NCBI RefSeq assembly: GCF_000615905.1
Contig: NZ_BAMN01000014.1
Span: forward strand, 1 to 52,009
DNA length: 52,009 nt
Direction: 5' to 3'
DNA from: Companilactobacillus nodensis DSM 19682 = JCM 14932 = NBRC 107160
GTDB taxonomy: Bacteria > Bacillota > Bacilli > Lactobacillales > Lactobacillaceae
The stretch's first letter is position 1; each line of letters begins with the position of its first letter. Under the pieces are notes generated by a model, which worked only from the letters and a program-made list of their open reading frames with translations, was not told the origin of the DNA and searched no databases. Made by a program: the position numbers and the translations under genes. Below, piece by piece: positions 25,254 to 35,975 of this stretch.

Positions 25254-25894
25254 TGGCATTATCAGGATTTCAATCAGCAAGAATCGGTATTTTTGATCCG
25301 AATACGGAGAATATTCAAAAAGATAATATATTCAATGTCGATCCTAAAGAGAAAGGTTCAGTTGTAAGTGCTACAATTTCAAACATTTCACCTACAATTA
25401 CGCCCATTTATGGATCAGACCAGGAGTGGAAAGCAGGTGGAAAAGGTGTTGGAGCAATTTCAGTAGCTTTTATTGCTAATGCTATTCCACTAGCGGTAAG
25501 ACAAAAAATATTAGGAATGGAAACATTTGATGGTGGTATTGCTGGGATTGGTAAGAAAACACAGGCCCCATACTGTATTTTTGAAATGATTTCTCATGAT
25601 GCGGTGGATGAATCAATAACAGCACATTTAGCACTTGTTAAAGGAACGTTTCATTTAACATCAGTAGCTCCAAAAACAAATACAAATACAACTGTCTATG
25701 ATCAAGATCAATTGACATTCACAGCTACTACACGTGATTCAGATGGTTTTGCTTACTTTGAAGCACTTGAGGATGAAAAAGACTTCGATACCAATAAGTG
25801 GGAAACAATGATTTATGGTATGCCATTAACAACAATTGATGGTGGAAGTTCATCAGCTTCTAATGTTAATCCAACAGATTCAACTGATAAATAG
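25253..25894 (+). CDS. Major tail protein, phi13 type
   Basis: 213 residues. The protein begins by declaring a cell-surface-like beta fold (IGIFDPNTENI) and continues with IYGSDQEWKAGGKGVGAISV, as in phi13-type tail tube proteins. It polymerises into the tail tube. Confidence 0.9.
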   Translation: MALSGFQSARIGIFDPNTENIQKDNIFNVDPKEKGSVVSATISNISPTITPIYGSDQEWKAGGKGVGAISVAFIANAIPLAVRQKILGMETFDGGIAGIGKKTQAPYCIFEMISHDAVDESITAHLALVKGTFHLTSVAPKTNTNTTVYDQDQLTFTATTRDSDGFAYFEALEDEKDFDTNKWETMIYGMPLTTIDGGSSSASNVNPTDSTDK

Positions 25895-25906
25895 GAGGAA
25901 TAGCTA

Positions 25907-26320
25907 ATGTCGAAGGAATATTTCCAGATCAATGCATTTAATCGAAGATTCTCGATTAAAAAAAGTAATAAGAATATGAGATTATCTTACGAATATTACA
26001 CAAAGATCAGTACCAAGAATAAAGCTTTGAAATCTAGCCTTGATCAGATTGATAAGTTAGAGAAACAAGACTTAGGCGAAAAGGAAGCCACACAAGCTAT
26101 TATGGATGGATTTTCTTCAGTTTCCCAATCATCGATGGATTTTCAGAATGTTCCATATAACTTTATTAAAGAAATTTTGAAGTTGAATCCAAAACAGGTT
26201 TCTATGCTTGATGACATGACTGGTGATGCAACGGCCGTGTTAGCTGGTCGACTTGCTCACGGTGTTACTTCAGACGAGGAAGATATTGACCCAAAAAAGC
26301 CACGAAAGAGGAGCAAGTAG
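25907..26320 (+). CDS. Tail assembly chaperone gpG
   Basis: 137 residues read in the zero frame. Helical with a lysine-rich end. It lies directly before the tape measure and carries a slippery site at 26293-26299, so a fraction of ribosomes should make the longer G-T form. Confidence 0.87.
   Translation: MSKEYFQINAFNRRFSIKKSNKNMRLSYEYYTKISTKNKALKSSLDQIDKLEKQDLGEKEATQAIMDGFSSVSQSSMDFQNVPYNFIKEILKLNPKQVSMLDDMTGDATAVLAGRLAHGVTSDEEDIDPKKPRKRSK
26293..26299 (+). promoter_or_regulatory. Programmed -1 frameshift slippery site
   Basis: A AAA AAG in the gpG frame (codons CCA-AAA-AAG). A -1 slip enters the open T frame at 26299 and yields a fusion of about 213 residues ending at 26547. Confidence 0.85.
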
Positions 26321-26547
26321 ATCCGTATATCGTTTATAACGATTTCTTGAATTATGAAAAGTCCATTATGCAGGAAACAGGTTGGGATTTGGAAACAATA
26401 GAATCTCAGCCATTTTTTGTACTTTCAGAGATTCTTAATGATAAGCGTGAACTACATAACCCCAATAATGATGTTGGTCCATTGAGTTTGACTGATTTCA
26501 TTCAATCTGGAGGTATTTCATCAATCTATGAGAAAGGAGGTAAATAA
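26299..26547 (+). CDS. Tail assembly chaperone gpT extension
   Basis: 82 codons in the -1 frame relative to gpG (KEEQVDPYIVYNDFLNYEKS ...). The only internal ATG (26347) lacks a ribosome site, so it should be made only as a G-T fusion. It ends on the tape measure ATG. Confidence 0.82.
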   Translation, partial: ATKEEQVDPYIVYNDFLNYEKSIMQETGWDLETIESQPFFVLSEILNDKRELHNPNNDVGPLSLTDFIQSGGISSIYEKGGK

Positions 26548-29500
26548 TGGCAAAGGATATGGAGTTAAATACCGGTATTCATATTGATTCTGTTCAAGCT
26601 GAGGGATCTCTTCAATCCTTGAGAAATCAAGTCAAAGCTCTAACATCAGAATGGAAAATCAATGAACAGGTTCAGCGTGCTAATGGTGAATATCAATCAG
26701 CCTATCAGGTTAAAACTGAAGGTCTAGGACGTGCGATTGAAGGACAACGTAATCTTATCAACAGACTGCAATCAGAGATGGGTAACCTTGATAGAACAAC
26801 TACTGAAGGCAGTCAGAGATTTTCTCAGTATGGTAATCAAGTAAATACTGCTACTCGTAAATTGAATGACATGATTATGCAACAGGATCGTGCTAAAGGT
26901 ACTTTGAATCTTTATACAACTGGTATAAAGGAACAAAAGCAAGCAATGGAGAGTGCTAAGAATATCTCTGAATCCTTAGTTCAACGATACAAGGCTGAAG
27001 GTCAATCTATAAAAGCATCGGCGACTGAAAGAACAGCACTGAAATCACGTATTCAAGAACTCAACTCCTTATATTCTAAGGAATCTGATGAATTGGAAAG
27101 TGTTAAGACCAAGAGCGGTGCCGCTTCTAAGGAATATTCTTTACAAGCCAAACGTGTTAATGAATTAGGGACTGAAGTTGCTAAGAGTAAAACACGTTAT
27201 AGAGAACTTGGATCAGAGTTAGGTAGCATGGGTACACATTTTACTGGTATTAGACAAGCTGCAGTAAATTCTAGAACAGCAATTGGCAATATGAATACTA
27301 GTATCAAGAATAGTGTTAGTCATCTTAAAAATATGGCAATGACAGCTGGAATTGCTGGTGTAGCTGTGGGTGCAATGTTTGTAAGTGGTGCTAAAAAGGC
27401 CACTGAATTGGAAAATAGTTATAAGCAAATTACTAACCTTGCAGTAACCGGTGGTGAAAAAATGGCCGAATCTACTCGTAATGTTTCTAAGATGCAAGAT
27501 GATGGTCAGAAGTATGCTATGAAATATGGTAAATCTCAACAAGAGATTGCTGATGGGTACGAGGATCTAATCAAACGTGGTTATGACACTAAGCAAGCAT
27601 TAGGCGCTATGAAGTCTGAATTACAAGCATCAGTGGCGTCTGGTGATGACTTTGCAGATGTTGTAAAGGTTTCATCACAAACGTTGGAATCATTTGGTAT
27701 GCGTACCAATTCCACTAAAGGGATGATAAAAAATACTAAAGTTGCGGTTAATGATTTAGCATATGCAGCTGATATGACGGCGACAGGATTCAGTGATTTA
27801 GGTGTTGGTATGTCATATGTCGGATCTACGGCTCATCAAGCTGGATTCTCACTATCTGAAACAGCAAGTGCAATGGGTCTTCTTTCAAATAATGGCCTCG
27901 AAGCAGACAAATCGGGTACTGGACTACGTAAAGCTATAAATAGTTTGATTTCACCAACGAAAGGTGGAACTGAAGCACTTGAAAAATTGGGTCTAAGTAC
28001 TAAAGATTTCACTGATAATCAGGGAGATATGAAGTCTATGACTGATATCTTTGGATTATTGCATGACAAAGTTCAAGGAATGGGAAAAAATGAAAAAACT
28101 GATATTTTCCACGACTTATTCGGTACAACCGGACAACAAGCTGGCTTAATTCTTGCTGAAAACTCCAAACAATTGGGTGAATTGAATGCTAAGGTTGCTG
28201 ATTCTGCTAAAAACGATTATGTAAGTAAGTTAGCAGAGAAGAATAGTCAGACAGGTAAAGTTGCATTGGATAGGTTAAAACAATCTGCTGATGCAATTAC
28301 AATGACGATTTCAAGTGCAGCATTACCAGCAATTACTGAAATTGGCGATCGAATGGCCAAGGCAGCCAGTTCAAAGGATTTTGAGAATTCCATTAAAGGG
28401 ATTGGAACCTGGGTTGGTCATTTAGCAGATAACACTGCTGACTTTTTTAAGTATCTTGGACAGCATGGCAATGATCTTCAGGGTATTACTAAATCAGTTG
28501 GAACTATCGCTAAAGATATTACAATTGGTGCATGGAACACCTTTTCTGGCACCTTAAAAGTAATTGGCATCATGTTTGGACTTATTCATGACAATGGTAA
28601 AAAGGCTGAAGATCCACTAAAGCTGATGAATGAATTTGTTTCAGGAATAGCTAAGCATGAAACAGCTATAAAGGTTGTTGGTGGATTAATTGCCGGTATG
28701 TGGGCCACTGATAAAATTGGAAGATTTGCAGTTAAGATCAATGATATTACTGATGCATTCGGTGGATTGAAAAAGAAAATAACTAATTCAGGTATTGAAC
28801 AAGCTGCTGCAGAAGTTGGAGAAAAATCAGGTACTTCAATGACGGATGGGATTAGTTCTAAATTGGACGGAAGTTCAATTGGTAGTAATCTAACATCATT
28901 GGGAAATACTTGGGGTGGTAAGTTATCCATAGCTATGGGTGCAGCAATTGCAGGCAAAGATATTTTCGATGCATTAACTACCAAAAGTAAAGGTAAGAAA
29001 GTTGAAAGTATTGGTGGTTCAATCGGTACTACCATGGGATTTGGAATAGGTGCAGTTATTGGTGGACCTGCAGGTGCTAGTTTGGGAGCAACAATAGGTG
29101 ACCAGTTGGGAAAGAGTGCTGCTCCTGCATTTCAAAAGTGGTTGTACCATCCAGATGCCACAGCTAAAAAGGGTACTAACGAATATTATGAGCAGATGGT
29201 TAAGTCACGTAAGAAACTTGCTGATCAGTATAAAAGTGATATGGCTATGCCAGGTGCCTCTGCGTCAGAGCGTTCTGTATATACTAAGAAGTATGAACAG
29301 GCTAAAAAGGATGTTGAGAAATACGAAAAGTTAGCTAAACGTGTAAAAAAGACTGATTCTGAAGTGAATAAGCCTACTAAGAAAACAACAACCGCTCAAG
29401 CAATTACCAAAGTAGCGACAACTAAGGTATCTAAGAAAGATATTCAAAATGTTAAGGATATGATTCCAGTTATCAAGAATTATGAGGATGCCTTATCTGG

Positions 29501-31868
29501 ATTGAAGAAATTTCTTAAAAAGAATAGTCCTGCTGACGAACTATCCAAAATTGATAAAAGCTTAAATGGTTCATCAAAGAATTGGAGTAAATTATCAAAA
29601 CCTATTAGTGATATTGGCAAATCATTCAAAACACTGGCTTCGTTCAGCAAGTCGATGAATAAAAATGATGCGTTTTCTCAATTTAATAAGGACTTACCGG
29701 AACTAGAAAAAACTTTAAAGAAATCACAATTGACTAAGTACCTTGATAGTATGGATAAGGATCTCAAGAAGAATAAGATAACTAGTACTTTGGACAAGTT
29801 AACTAAGAGTCTTGAGAAGGATACAAAGAGTTGGAGTAAATTATCAAAACCGGTTAATCAACTTAGCAACTTATTTAAAACACTTACTTCGTTTGGTAAG
29901 TCTATGGATAAGAAAGATCCATTTGCACAATTCAACAAAGATTTACCAAAGTTGGAAACTACTTTGAAGAATACCAAGGTAACTAAATATCTTGATGATA
30001 TGGCTAAAGATTTAAAGAAGAATAATTTATCATCAGCCTTTGATAAGTTGACCAAGAGTATTCAAAAGGATACTAAAGATTGGACTAAGTTTGCTAAGCC
30101 AATAAAGGATATTCAAAAAGCATTCCAGAATTTGAATAAATTCATGAAGCTATATGGCAAATCTGATCCTTTTGCTAATTTAGATAAGGATTTTCAGAAT
30201 CTTACTAAAACACTCAATAAGCAGAATATTGGTAAATTGCTCAGTTCTCAGATAACAGAAGCCAATAAGGCAACATCGAAAGTTACATTTGATAAAGATT
30301 TTAAGAATGATACTGATGGAATTATTGATGCACTCAAGGACTTCAAATCATCGTTCAATAAGAACTGGAAAGATACTTGGAAGAATACGTCTGAAGATAT
30401 GAAAGTTGGGCTCTCAACCGCTGCTAGTACATATAGCAGTAAGATGAGTTCTATTTCTAAAAGAGAGAATAGTTTTACAAGTGATTTTCTAAAAAAATGG
30501 AAGAGTTGGTTATCTTCAGTCAAAGGCGATTTCAAAACATCATTTAGTTCACTACCTGGACTTGCAAGTAAATCAATGAGTAAGGTCATTTCCGAAATTA
30601 ACAAAGGCATTGGTGGAGTTAATTCTGTTATCAGTGCGTTTGGTGGTAAATCATTAAATCTTGCTAAATATGCTGTTGGTACAGCAGGTACTCCTGGAGG
30701 ATTAGCAGTAGTTGGTGAACAAGGTTATGAACTAGCTTATGACAAGAATAGTGGAATTTATCCAGTAGGTACTAAAGGCGAGGAAATTAGATATTTATCT
30801 CCTGAAACATCGATTCTACCTCATCATTTATCTGAGCAATTTATGGGAATGGTAGCCAATCTACCTCATCATGCGACTGGTAAAGGCGATACTCAAAAGA
30901 CATCTGCTGATATGACTGATTACGTATTTGAACACTTAGATGAATTAAAAAAAGACCCAGTACCATTTTTGAAGAAGCCATTCTTTGAGAAGGCCAGTTT
31001 CAGTAGTAATGAGTTTGTTAATCGTTTTGGTACATCACTAGCAAATGGGTTTTTAAAAGCAATTGCTGGACCAGTTAAAAAAGAATTAGAGAATATGGAT
31101 TTCAGTGGTGCTGGTGGTGCTAGACCGGCTAAAGCATATGGCCCAATGATTCGTGCAGCCGCCGCATTTATGCATCAAACTATAACTGATTTCAATGTGG
31201 ATATGATTGAAAGAATCATTGCCAATGAAAGTGGCGGTGATCCTAATATCACTAACAATTGGGATGGTAATGCTAAGGCAGGGCATCCATCAACTGGTAT
31301 TCTTCAGTATATTTTGCCAACATTTCTTAACTACGCTATGCCTGGACACACCAATATACATAACCCGTTGGATCAACTGATTGCATTATTTAATGATGCA
31401 ACTTGGAGAACTGACATGGGTATGGGATATAACGGTAAATATGGTGAATGGCGTGGTTCAGCTAGTGGACCATCTGGACCAAGGTTCATGGCTGCAGGTG
31501 GTTTTTTGACAAAACCAACTAATATTATTGGTGGTGAAGCCGGCCCTGAAGTAATGATTCCCCTGAATAATAAAATGAGAGCTATACAGATACTTCAGCA
31601 AGCCAAGGATACTATTGGTGGTAACGATGAATCATCTAATACAAACTTTAATGTTGATACTGCAAGCATTGAGGAAAATCAAAAGCAACAATTATTGATG
31701 ACGCAGGTTCAAAATAAATTACTTGGTAAATTATATGAAGCATTATCAAGTAATAGTGGTAGTGATACTAGTTCTCTAAATGATGTTGCAAACATTTTTG
31801 ACAAGATAGGATTACAAAATCGTAGAATGACTAAATTCCAAGTTAAAGGAGGTACATCACTTGCCTAA
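26547..31868 (+). CDS. Tape measure protein with lytic transglycosylase domain
   Basis: 1773 residues. In order: N-terminal coiled coil (1-230); PhageMin-type core (about 290-540); glycine-zipper hydrophobic stretch (about 823-855); three 83-residue repeats (about 1009-1245); a second core segment with AVVGEQGYELAYD; and near 1530-1640 an SLT-like domain with catalytic Glu in IIANESGGDP and GHPSTGILQYI. It sets tail length and probably opens the wall during DNA entry. ATG follows AAAGGAGG. Confidence 0.95.
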   Translation: MAKDMELNTGIHIDSVQAEGSLQSLRNQVKALTSEWKINEQVQRANGEYQSAYQVKTEGLGRAIEGQRNLINRLQSEMGNLDRTTTEGSQRFSQYGNQVNTATRKLNDMIMQQDRAKGTLNLYTTGIKEQKQAMESAKNISESLVQRYKAEGQSIKASATERTALKSRIQELNSLYSKESDELESVKTKSGAASKEYSLQAKRVNELGTEVAKSKTRYRELGSELGSMGTHFTGIRQAAVNSRTAIGNMNTSIKNSVSHLKNMAMTAGIAGVAVGAMFVSGAKKATELENSYKQITNLAVTGGEKMAESTRNVSKMQDDGQKYAMKYGKSQQEIADGYEDLIKRGYDTKQALGAMKSELQASVASGDDFADVVKVSSQTLESFGMRTNSTKGMIKNTKVAVNDLAYAADMTATGFSDLGVGMSYVGSTAHQAGFSLSETASAMGLLSNNGLEADKSGTGLRKAINSLISPTKGGTEALEKLGLSTKDFTDNQGDMKSMTDIFGLLHDKVQGMGKNEKTDIFHDLFGTTGQQAGLILAENSKQLGELNAKVADSAKNDYVSKLAEKNSQTGKVALDRLKQSADAITMTISSAALPAITEIGDRMAKAASSKDFENSIKGIGTWVGHLADNTADFFKYLGQHGNDLQGITKSVGTIAKDITIGAWNTFSGTLKVIGIMFGLIHDNGKKAEDPLKLMNEFVSGIAKHETAIKVVGGLIAGMWATDKIGRFAVKINDITDAFGGLKKKITNSGIEQAAAEVGEKSGTSMTDGISSKLDGSSIGSNLTSLGNTWGGKLSIAMGAAIAGKDIFDALTTKSKGKKVESIGGSIGTTMGFGIGAVIGGPAGASLGATIGDQLGKSAAPAFQKWLYHPDATAKKGTNEYYEQMVKSRKKLADQYKSDMAMPGASASERSVYTKKYEQAKKDVEKYEKLAKRVKKTDSEVNKPTKKTTTAQAITKVATTKVSKKDIQNVKDMIPVIKNYEDALSGLKKFLKKNSPADELSKIDKSLNGSSKNWSKLSKPISDIGKSFKTLASFSKSMNKNDAFSQFNKDLPELEKTLKKSQLTKYLDSMDKDLKKNKITSTLDKLTKSLEKDTKSWSKLSKPVNQLSNLFKTLTSFGKSMDKKDPFAQFNKDLPKLETTLKNTKVTKYLDDMAKDLKKNNLSSAFDKLTKSIQKDTKDWTKFAKPIKDIQKAFQNLNKFMKLYGKSDPFANLDKDFQNLTKTLNKQNIGKLLSSQITEANKATSKVTFDKDFKNDTDGIIDALKDFKSSFNKNWKDTWKNTSEDMKVGLSTAASTYSSKMSSISKRENSFTSDFLKKWKSWLSSVKGDFKTSFSSLPGLASKSMSKVISEINKGIGGVNSVISAFGGKSLNLAKYAVGTAGTPGGLAVVGEQGYELAYDKNSGIYPVGTKGEEIRYLSPETSILPHHLSEQFMGMVANLPHHATGKGDTQKTSADMTDYVFEHLDELKKDPVPFLKKPFFEKASFSSNEFVNRFGTSLANGFLKAIAGPVKKELENMDFSGAGGARPAKAYGPMIRAAAAFMHQTITDFNVDMIERIIANESGGDPNITNNWDGNAKAGHPSTGILQYILPTFLNYAMPGHTNIHNPLDQLIALFNDATWRTDMGMGYNGKYGEWRGSASGPSGPRFMAAGGFLTKPTNIIGGEAGPEVMIPLNNKMRAIQILQQAKDTIGGNDESSNTNFNVDTASIEENQKQQLLMTQVQNKLLGKLYEALSSNSGSDTSSLNDVANIFDKIGLQNRRMTKFQVKGGTSLA
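29574..30320 (+). repeat. Three 249-bp in-frame repeats in the tape measure gene
   Basis: Units begin at 29574, 29823 and 30072, each exactly 249 bp apart (83 codons). Each starts with S/T-K-x-W-S/T-K and contains FxxFNKDL-like and TKYLDxM-like segments. Copies 1 and 2 are close; copy 3 has diverged. Confidence 0.85.
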
Positions 31869-32714
31869 AAGATTGAATGGTAGATACCGTCAAGATTCAT
31901 TGCTATTAAAAAATGATGGTGAAGATGAATTTGAAATAAGTAATTATCAAGGACTACATTTTGCTAGATTAACAGTGAGCTCACCTCAACCTCAAACTAA
32001 TTTCAAAACAAATACAGGTATTGATGGTCAGATTCAACAAGGACCAATTATCTATGCTTCTCGAACGGCAAAAGCTGATTTTTGGATAGAAGTTTCTGAT
32101 GGTACAGATTTAGAGAGTAGATTTCATGAGTTTTATAATAAGTTCTTTAATAGAGGCTTGGTAAGAGTACGTCAAAGCTATGACATTGGTCGTTGTTTTT
32201 ACGGAATACCTAAGCCTTTTTCTTATACTGATATTGGATTTTACGATAAATCTTTTCAGTGGAGTTTGAAATACCAAGTGCTTATATGTACTCGGTCGTT
32301 AGATCAACAGATTTTCCAATAGACATTAATAAAGAAGATTTGATCACTGATAATCTAAATTTATCCAGTACTAATATTAGTTACACTCATTACGCAGGTA
32401 GTTTCAAAATCTATAATCCTTCTGATTTTGATATACAACCGTATGAGCAGAACCACGAGTTAGATATTCTATTTAAAGGATCAGGAACTCCAATTTTAAC
32501 CAATAATGATACCAGTGATACATTTCAAATGAATCAAAGCATCTCATCAAATGATTCATTAATTCTTAAAGGGGTTCATCCATTTCTTAATGGTGCAGCG
32601 TGTGAAATCAATACAAATCATGGTCATATTAATTTGCAAAAGGGATGGAATAGTTTTAACTTAAGTGGTTTTAATGGCACTGTGACTTTTGACTTTCCAT
32701 TTATCTACTTATGA
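31861..32714 (+). CDS. Distal tail protein (Dit), frameshifted
   Basis: TTG at 31861 follows AAAGGAGGT and overlaps the tape measure end. The N-terminal half is a siphovirus Dit core (SSPQPQTNFKTNTGIDGQIQ). The frame is lost at GG 32261-32262; a third G gives ...FYDKSFQWEFEIPSAYMYSV... and continues to 32714 (284 residues). It forms the hexameric baseplate hub between tail tube and Tal. Confidence 0.85.
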
Positions 32715-34972
32715 TTAAGTTTGATAGTTACCGAGTCCAAGATAAAGATGGTGTTTATGATGAAACTTTGACTTGTATTGATCGTGACTCTTTAAGTAAT
32801 TCCATTGAAATGAATAAATCAGATCAGATTGACTTTACTGCTGTGAATGATGAAAGTATTGGTTATCAGCTGTTACAAAATGAAAATTATATTATTTTTG
32901 ATGGTCAAAAATATCGTATTAAACAGGCGGAAAAGGATGATGAAGCCTATGATTTGAAACGTACAGTGTCAGCTACTCATATTTGGTTCGATTGCCAGTA
33001 TGTTTATAATTATGACAAGATTAATGGAACCAAGAAGCTTTCGGCAAGTGACTTAATGAGTTTCATTTTTGATCAGAATGAACTTGGAAATCACGGATTT
33101 ACTTGGAAAGTTCAGGGAAGTACAGAAACTGCAACTTTTACTGATTATGGTGAAAAATCTGGATTGGAATGTATCAATGATTGTATTGAAAAGTTCAATT
33201 TAGTAGTTATTGCTAATAATAAGAATATTACGTTAATTCCATTGGGTAAGTGGCAGCATAAGACTGATAAGTCATTTAGATATATACATGACACGCCTAC
33301 ATTTACGGCTAATATTGATACAACTGAAATTCAGAATATTGCACGGGTATATGGTAAGACTAATGCACCTGTGACATCACCAATCGGAACAGCTGTTGGG
33401 ACAATCAGCTTTATGAATGGAGCGCCTGTTGTAGATGATCCTAATAAACCGACGAATACTGTTCAGACTTTACCTAATGGAACTAAGTGGGTAATGGATA
33501 GCAAAGTGGTTGCAAATGGTGAAACTTGGTACCGGGTTTCTACTAATGGTTGGGTAAATGAAAAATACATTGTGTTTGATAAGAATGGAGATATTCAACC
33601 GGAGAATCATATTATTACAGAAGTTACTGGACAAGGAACGATAAAAACTTCTACTGATTCCGATAAAGAAAATACAAGTAGTGGCAATTCCTTGCCTATT
33701 GGTAATGCTGTTGGAACAGTGAGTTTTGTTGGTGGAGCACCAGCTTTGAGTGATCCACAGAAGCAAGACTCAATAGTTAATCATTTAGATAATGGAACTA
33801 CTTGGGCCATTAATAATAAGAGGGTTATTAATGATACAATTTATTACGAGGTTGCCACCAACCAGTGGGTTGATGCTAAATATATTAGTTTTGATAAGGA
33901 TGGTAATGTTAAACCTGAAGATCACACAATAAATCCAGTAACAGGTCAGGGAACGGTAAAAGCTGAAGAAACAGATAGTAATTCTACTAAGGATTCTGAT
34001 GACAAGACTGACGAATCTAGTGACGATGACTCTGATACTACAAAATCTGATTCTAGTGATTCCAAAGAGTCAAATATTGTTTATGTTTACGATTCGCCTT
34101 TCACACCTCAAAATAAAACTGGGAGAACATTATCTCCTAGTTCACAGTGGAGAGTTAGTGCTTCTGTTAGTGATGGTGCTCAAGGAAAATCTTGGTACAA
34201 AGTTGGAACTAATGAATGGGTACCACAAGATCAATTAGACTTTAGCGGTAAGACAGATGTATCACCAGGGGATGTAACACCCACTGAATCAATTATTTAT
34301 GATTCACCCTGGACTCCTCAACATGAAGTTGGTAGGAAATTATCTGATGGTACTCAATGGAAAATCAATGGTGAGATTACCGATGGTGCTAATGGTAAAA
34401 CTTGGTATCGAGTGGCAACTAACGAATGGGTCTGTGCTGATAACTTTGTATTTACTGGTGATACTGATGTCGAACCAACCGAGGTAAATAAGGGCGATGA
34501 CGATGCAGCACCTGATGATCATTCAACAGATTACTTTCAGCCATTTATAATTAGAGATGAAAAGTCTATTAGTGAATGGGGTGAACGTCCTGGACCTGCA
34601 ATAACCAATAATGATATTGAAGATCCGATAGAAATGAGAAAATATGCATTATCTCAAATGAAAACTGAACCAACTGTGGATATTACACTCACTTATTCAG
34701 GTGATAACGAATTAAATATCGGTGATATGATTTATTGTGATATTCAACCAGAGAATTTCACTACTTGGGTAACAGTTGTAAGTTCTAAATATAATCCTTT
34801 AAGTTATTCAAATAGCTATGAGATTAACCTAAATTCAACTCCTCAGACACTTTCTGACTATGAGTTGTCTATTCAAACATCATTAGCAAATGCAAGATAT
34901 AACGCAGCCATATCTCTATCCAACGGCTCAATTACCAATCCATGGCTAACAACAAAGGTAGGCGAAGTATAA
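32711..34972 (+). CDS. Tail tip protein (Tal) with four SLAP-like repeats
   Basis: 753 residues. The N-terminal about 215 are the gp27-like/endopeptidase tail hub (QNENYIIFDGQKYRIKQAEK). Four SLAP-type wall-binding repeats follow (about 33385-33600, 33700-33910, 34070-34250, 34290-34465), split by a D/S/T-rich linker (33985-34065). The hub fold resumes at the C-terminus (NIGDMIYCDIQPE). The repeats probably touch the host surface. Overlaps Dit by 4 bp. Confidence 0.88.
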   Translation: MIKFDSYRVQDKDGVYDETLTCIDRDSLSNSIEMNKSDQIDFTAVNDESIGYQLLQNENYIIFDGQKYRIKQAEKDDEAYDLKRTVSATHIWFDCQYVYNYDKINGTKKLSASDLMSFIFDQNELGNHGFTWKVQGSTETATFTDYGEKSGLECINDCIEKFNLVVIANNKNITLIPLGKWQHKTDKSFRYIHDTPTFTANIDTTEIQNIARVYGKTNAPVTSPIGTAVGTISFMNGAPVVDDPNKPTNTVQTLPNGTKWVMDSKVVANGETWYRVSTNGWVNEKYIVFDKNGDIQPENHIITEVTGQGTIKTSTDSDKENTSSGNSLPIGNAVGTVSFVGGAPALSDPQKQDSIVNHLDNGTTWAINNKRVINDTIYYEVATNQWVDAKYISFDKDGNVKPEDHTINPVTGQGTVKAEETDSNSTKDSDDKTDESSDDDSDTTKSDSSDSKESNIVYVYDSPFTPQNKTGRTLSPSSQWRVSASVSDGAQGKSWYKVGTNEWVPQDQLDFSGKTDVSPGDVTPTESIIYDSPWTPQHEVGRKLSDGTQWKINGEITDGANGKTWYRVATNEWVCADNFVFTGDTDVEPTEVNKGDDDAAPDDHSTDYFQPFIIRDEKSISEWGERPGPAITNNDIEDPIEMRKYALSQMKTEPTVDITLTYSGDNELNIGDMIYCDIQPENFTTWVTVVSSKYNPLSYSNSYEINLNSTPQTLSDYELSIQTSLANARYNAAISLSNGSITNPWLTTKVGEV

Positions 34973-35307
34973 TGATTGATATCAAGAGGATGGCCGATCC
35001 AACTGACGGAAAATATTTTTATCCACAGACTCATTATTTAGCGGTGCAAGGATTAACTGAATATGTAAACAGTCTGATAGGAAACAAAACAGAATATGCA
35101 AAATATGTTAAAGATTTGAAGTCGATCAATACTCCAGGTCTTTTTTATTTTGATTCGAATACAGTAAATAAGCCTGCAAATATTCCCAAGGGAATTCTAC
35201 AGGCGATTTTTATTGATGAAGATAATGGAATGATCGAGGTACTGACAACCAATTATTACTTCAATGTAGTAAATGGCGTGGTATCAGATATTCAAGAAAG
35301 GATGTGA
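34972..35307 (+). CDS. Small baseplate-region protein
   Basis: 111 residues, unrecognised, between Tal and BppU-like genes, so probably structural. ATG at 34972 overlaps the Tal stop (TAATG). Confidence 0.65.
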   Translation: MIDIKRMADPTDGKYFYPQTHYLAVQGLTEYVNSLIGNKTEYAKYVKDLKSINTPGLFYFDSNTVNKPANIPKGILQAIFIDEDNGMIEVLTTNYYFNVVNGVVSDIQERM

Positions 35308-35311
35308 TCAA

Positions 35312-35961
35312 TTGAATTTATCTAAAGAAGTAATCGCATCAGAATTTCCCAACTTAAATTTGAATTCTAAGGACGGCAAGAAAGTTGTTCTTACTTTCAA
35401 AAATGGGAAGGATGTTGTGATTGCTAAGGAGAATGATGACGGTGGATATGATTCTGAGTTATATGAGTTCAGCAATGTTGATGACAAAGTGGTTTGGCCA
35501 GATACGCCTGAGCTACCTAATAATCTAGCAAAGCTTGATTTAGATTCATGGAATGGTGTTGTTGATTCCAATGCTCGAGACGATTTGAATAACAATCGCA
35601 AGCAGATTCAAACCACTGTTAATTCAATGGTCGGTTATGTTATTGATCAGCGTGATTTCTTTACGAAATTCAAGACTTCATTGAGTGATTTCAAATCGTT
35701 TATTCTGAAGCTAATCAATGTCAGCGTATCGGAATTTATGCATGAGAATGTTGAGACTAAATATTATTCGAAGACTGAAGTGGATAACCTGTTGAAAACC
35801 CAAAACAAAAAAATCTCCAATATTCAAGGTAGATTACCAAACAATACAACAATTGGAACATTCCACAATCCAAGCCGTCAGATCAGATGCCAAGCAATAT
35901 TGATGTGAACGACCAGGTAACTGATGAAGCTCAATCTGTTATTGACGATTGGGACAAATAA
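35312..35961 (+). CDS. Baseplate-region protein, frameshifted near its end
   Basis: TTG at 35312 follows AAGGATGTG. A helical middle is likely coiled coil. The frame is lost at CC 35875-35876; a third C gives ...HNPSPSDQMPSNIDVNDQVT and an end (DEAQSVIDDWDK) matching the neighbouring BppU-like protein. About 216 residues after correction. Confidence 0.7.
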
Positions 35962-35975
35962 AAGGAGGTAATTAA

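Noticed and set aside
29574-30320. CRISPR array from regular repeats.
   Set aside because: The 249-bp units are in-frame protein repeats; no short repeat-spacer pattern is present anywhere in the window.
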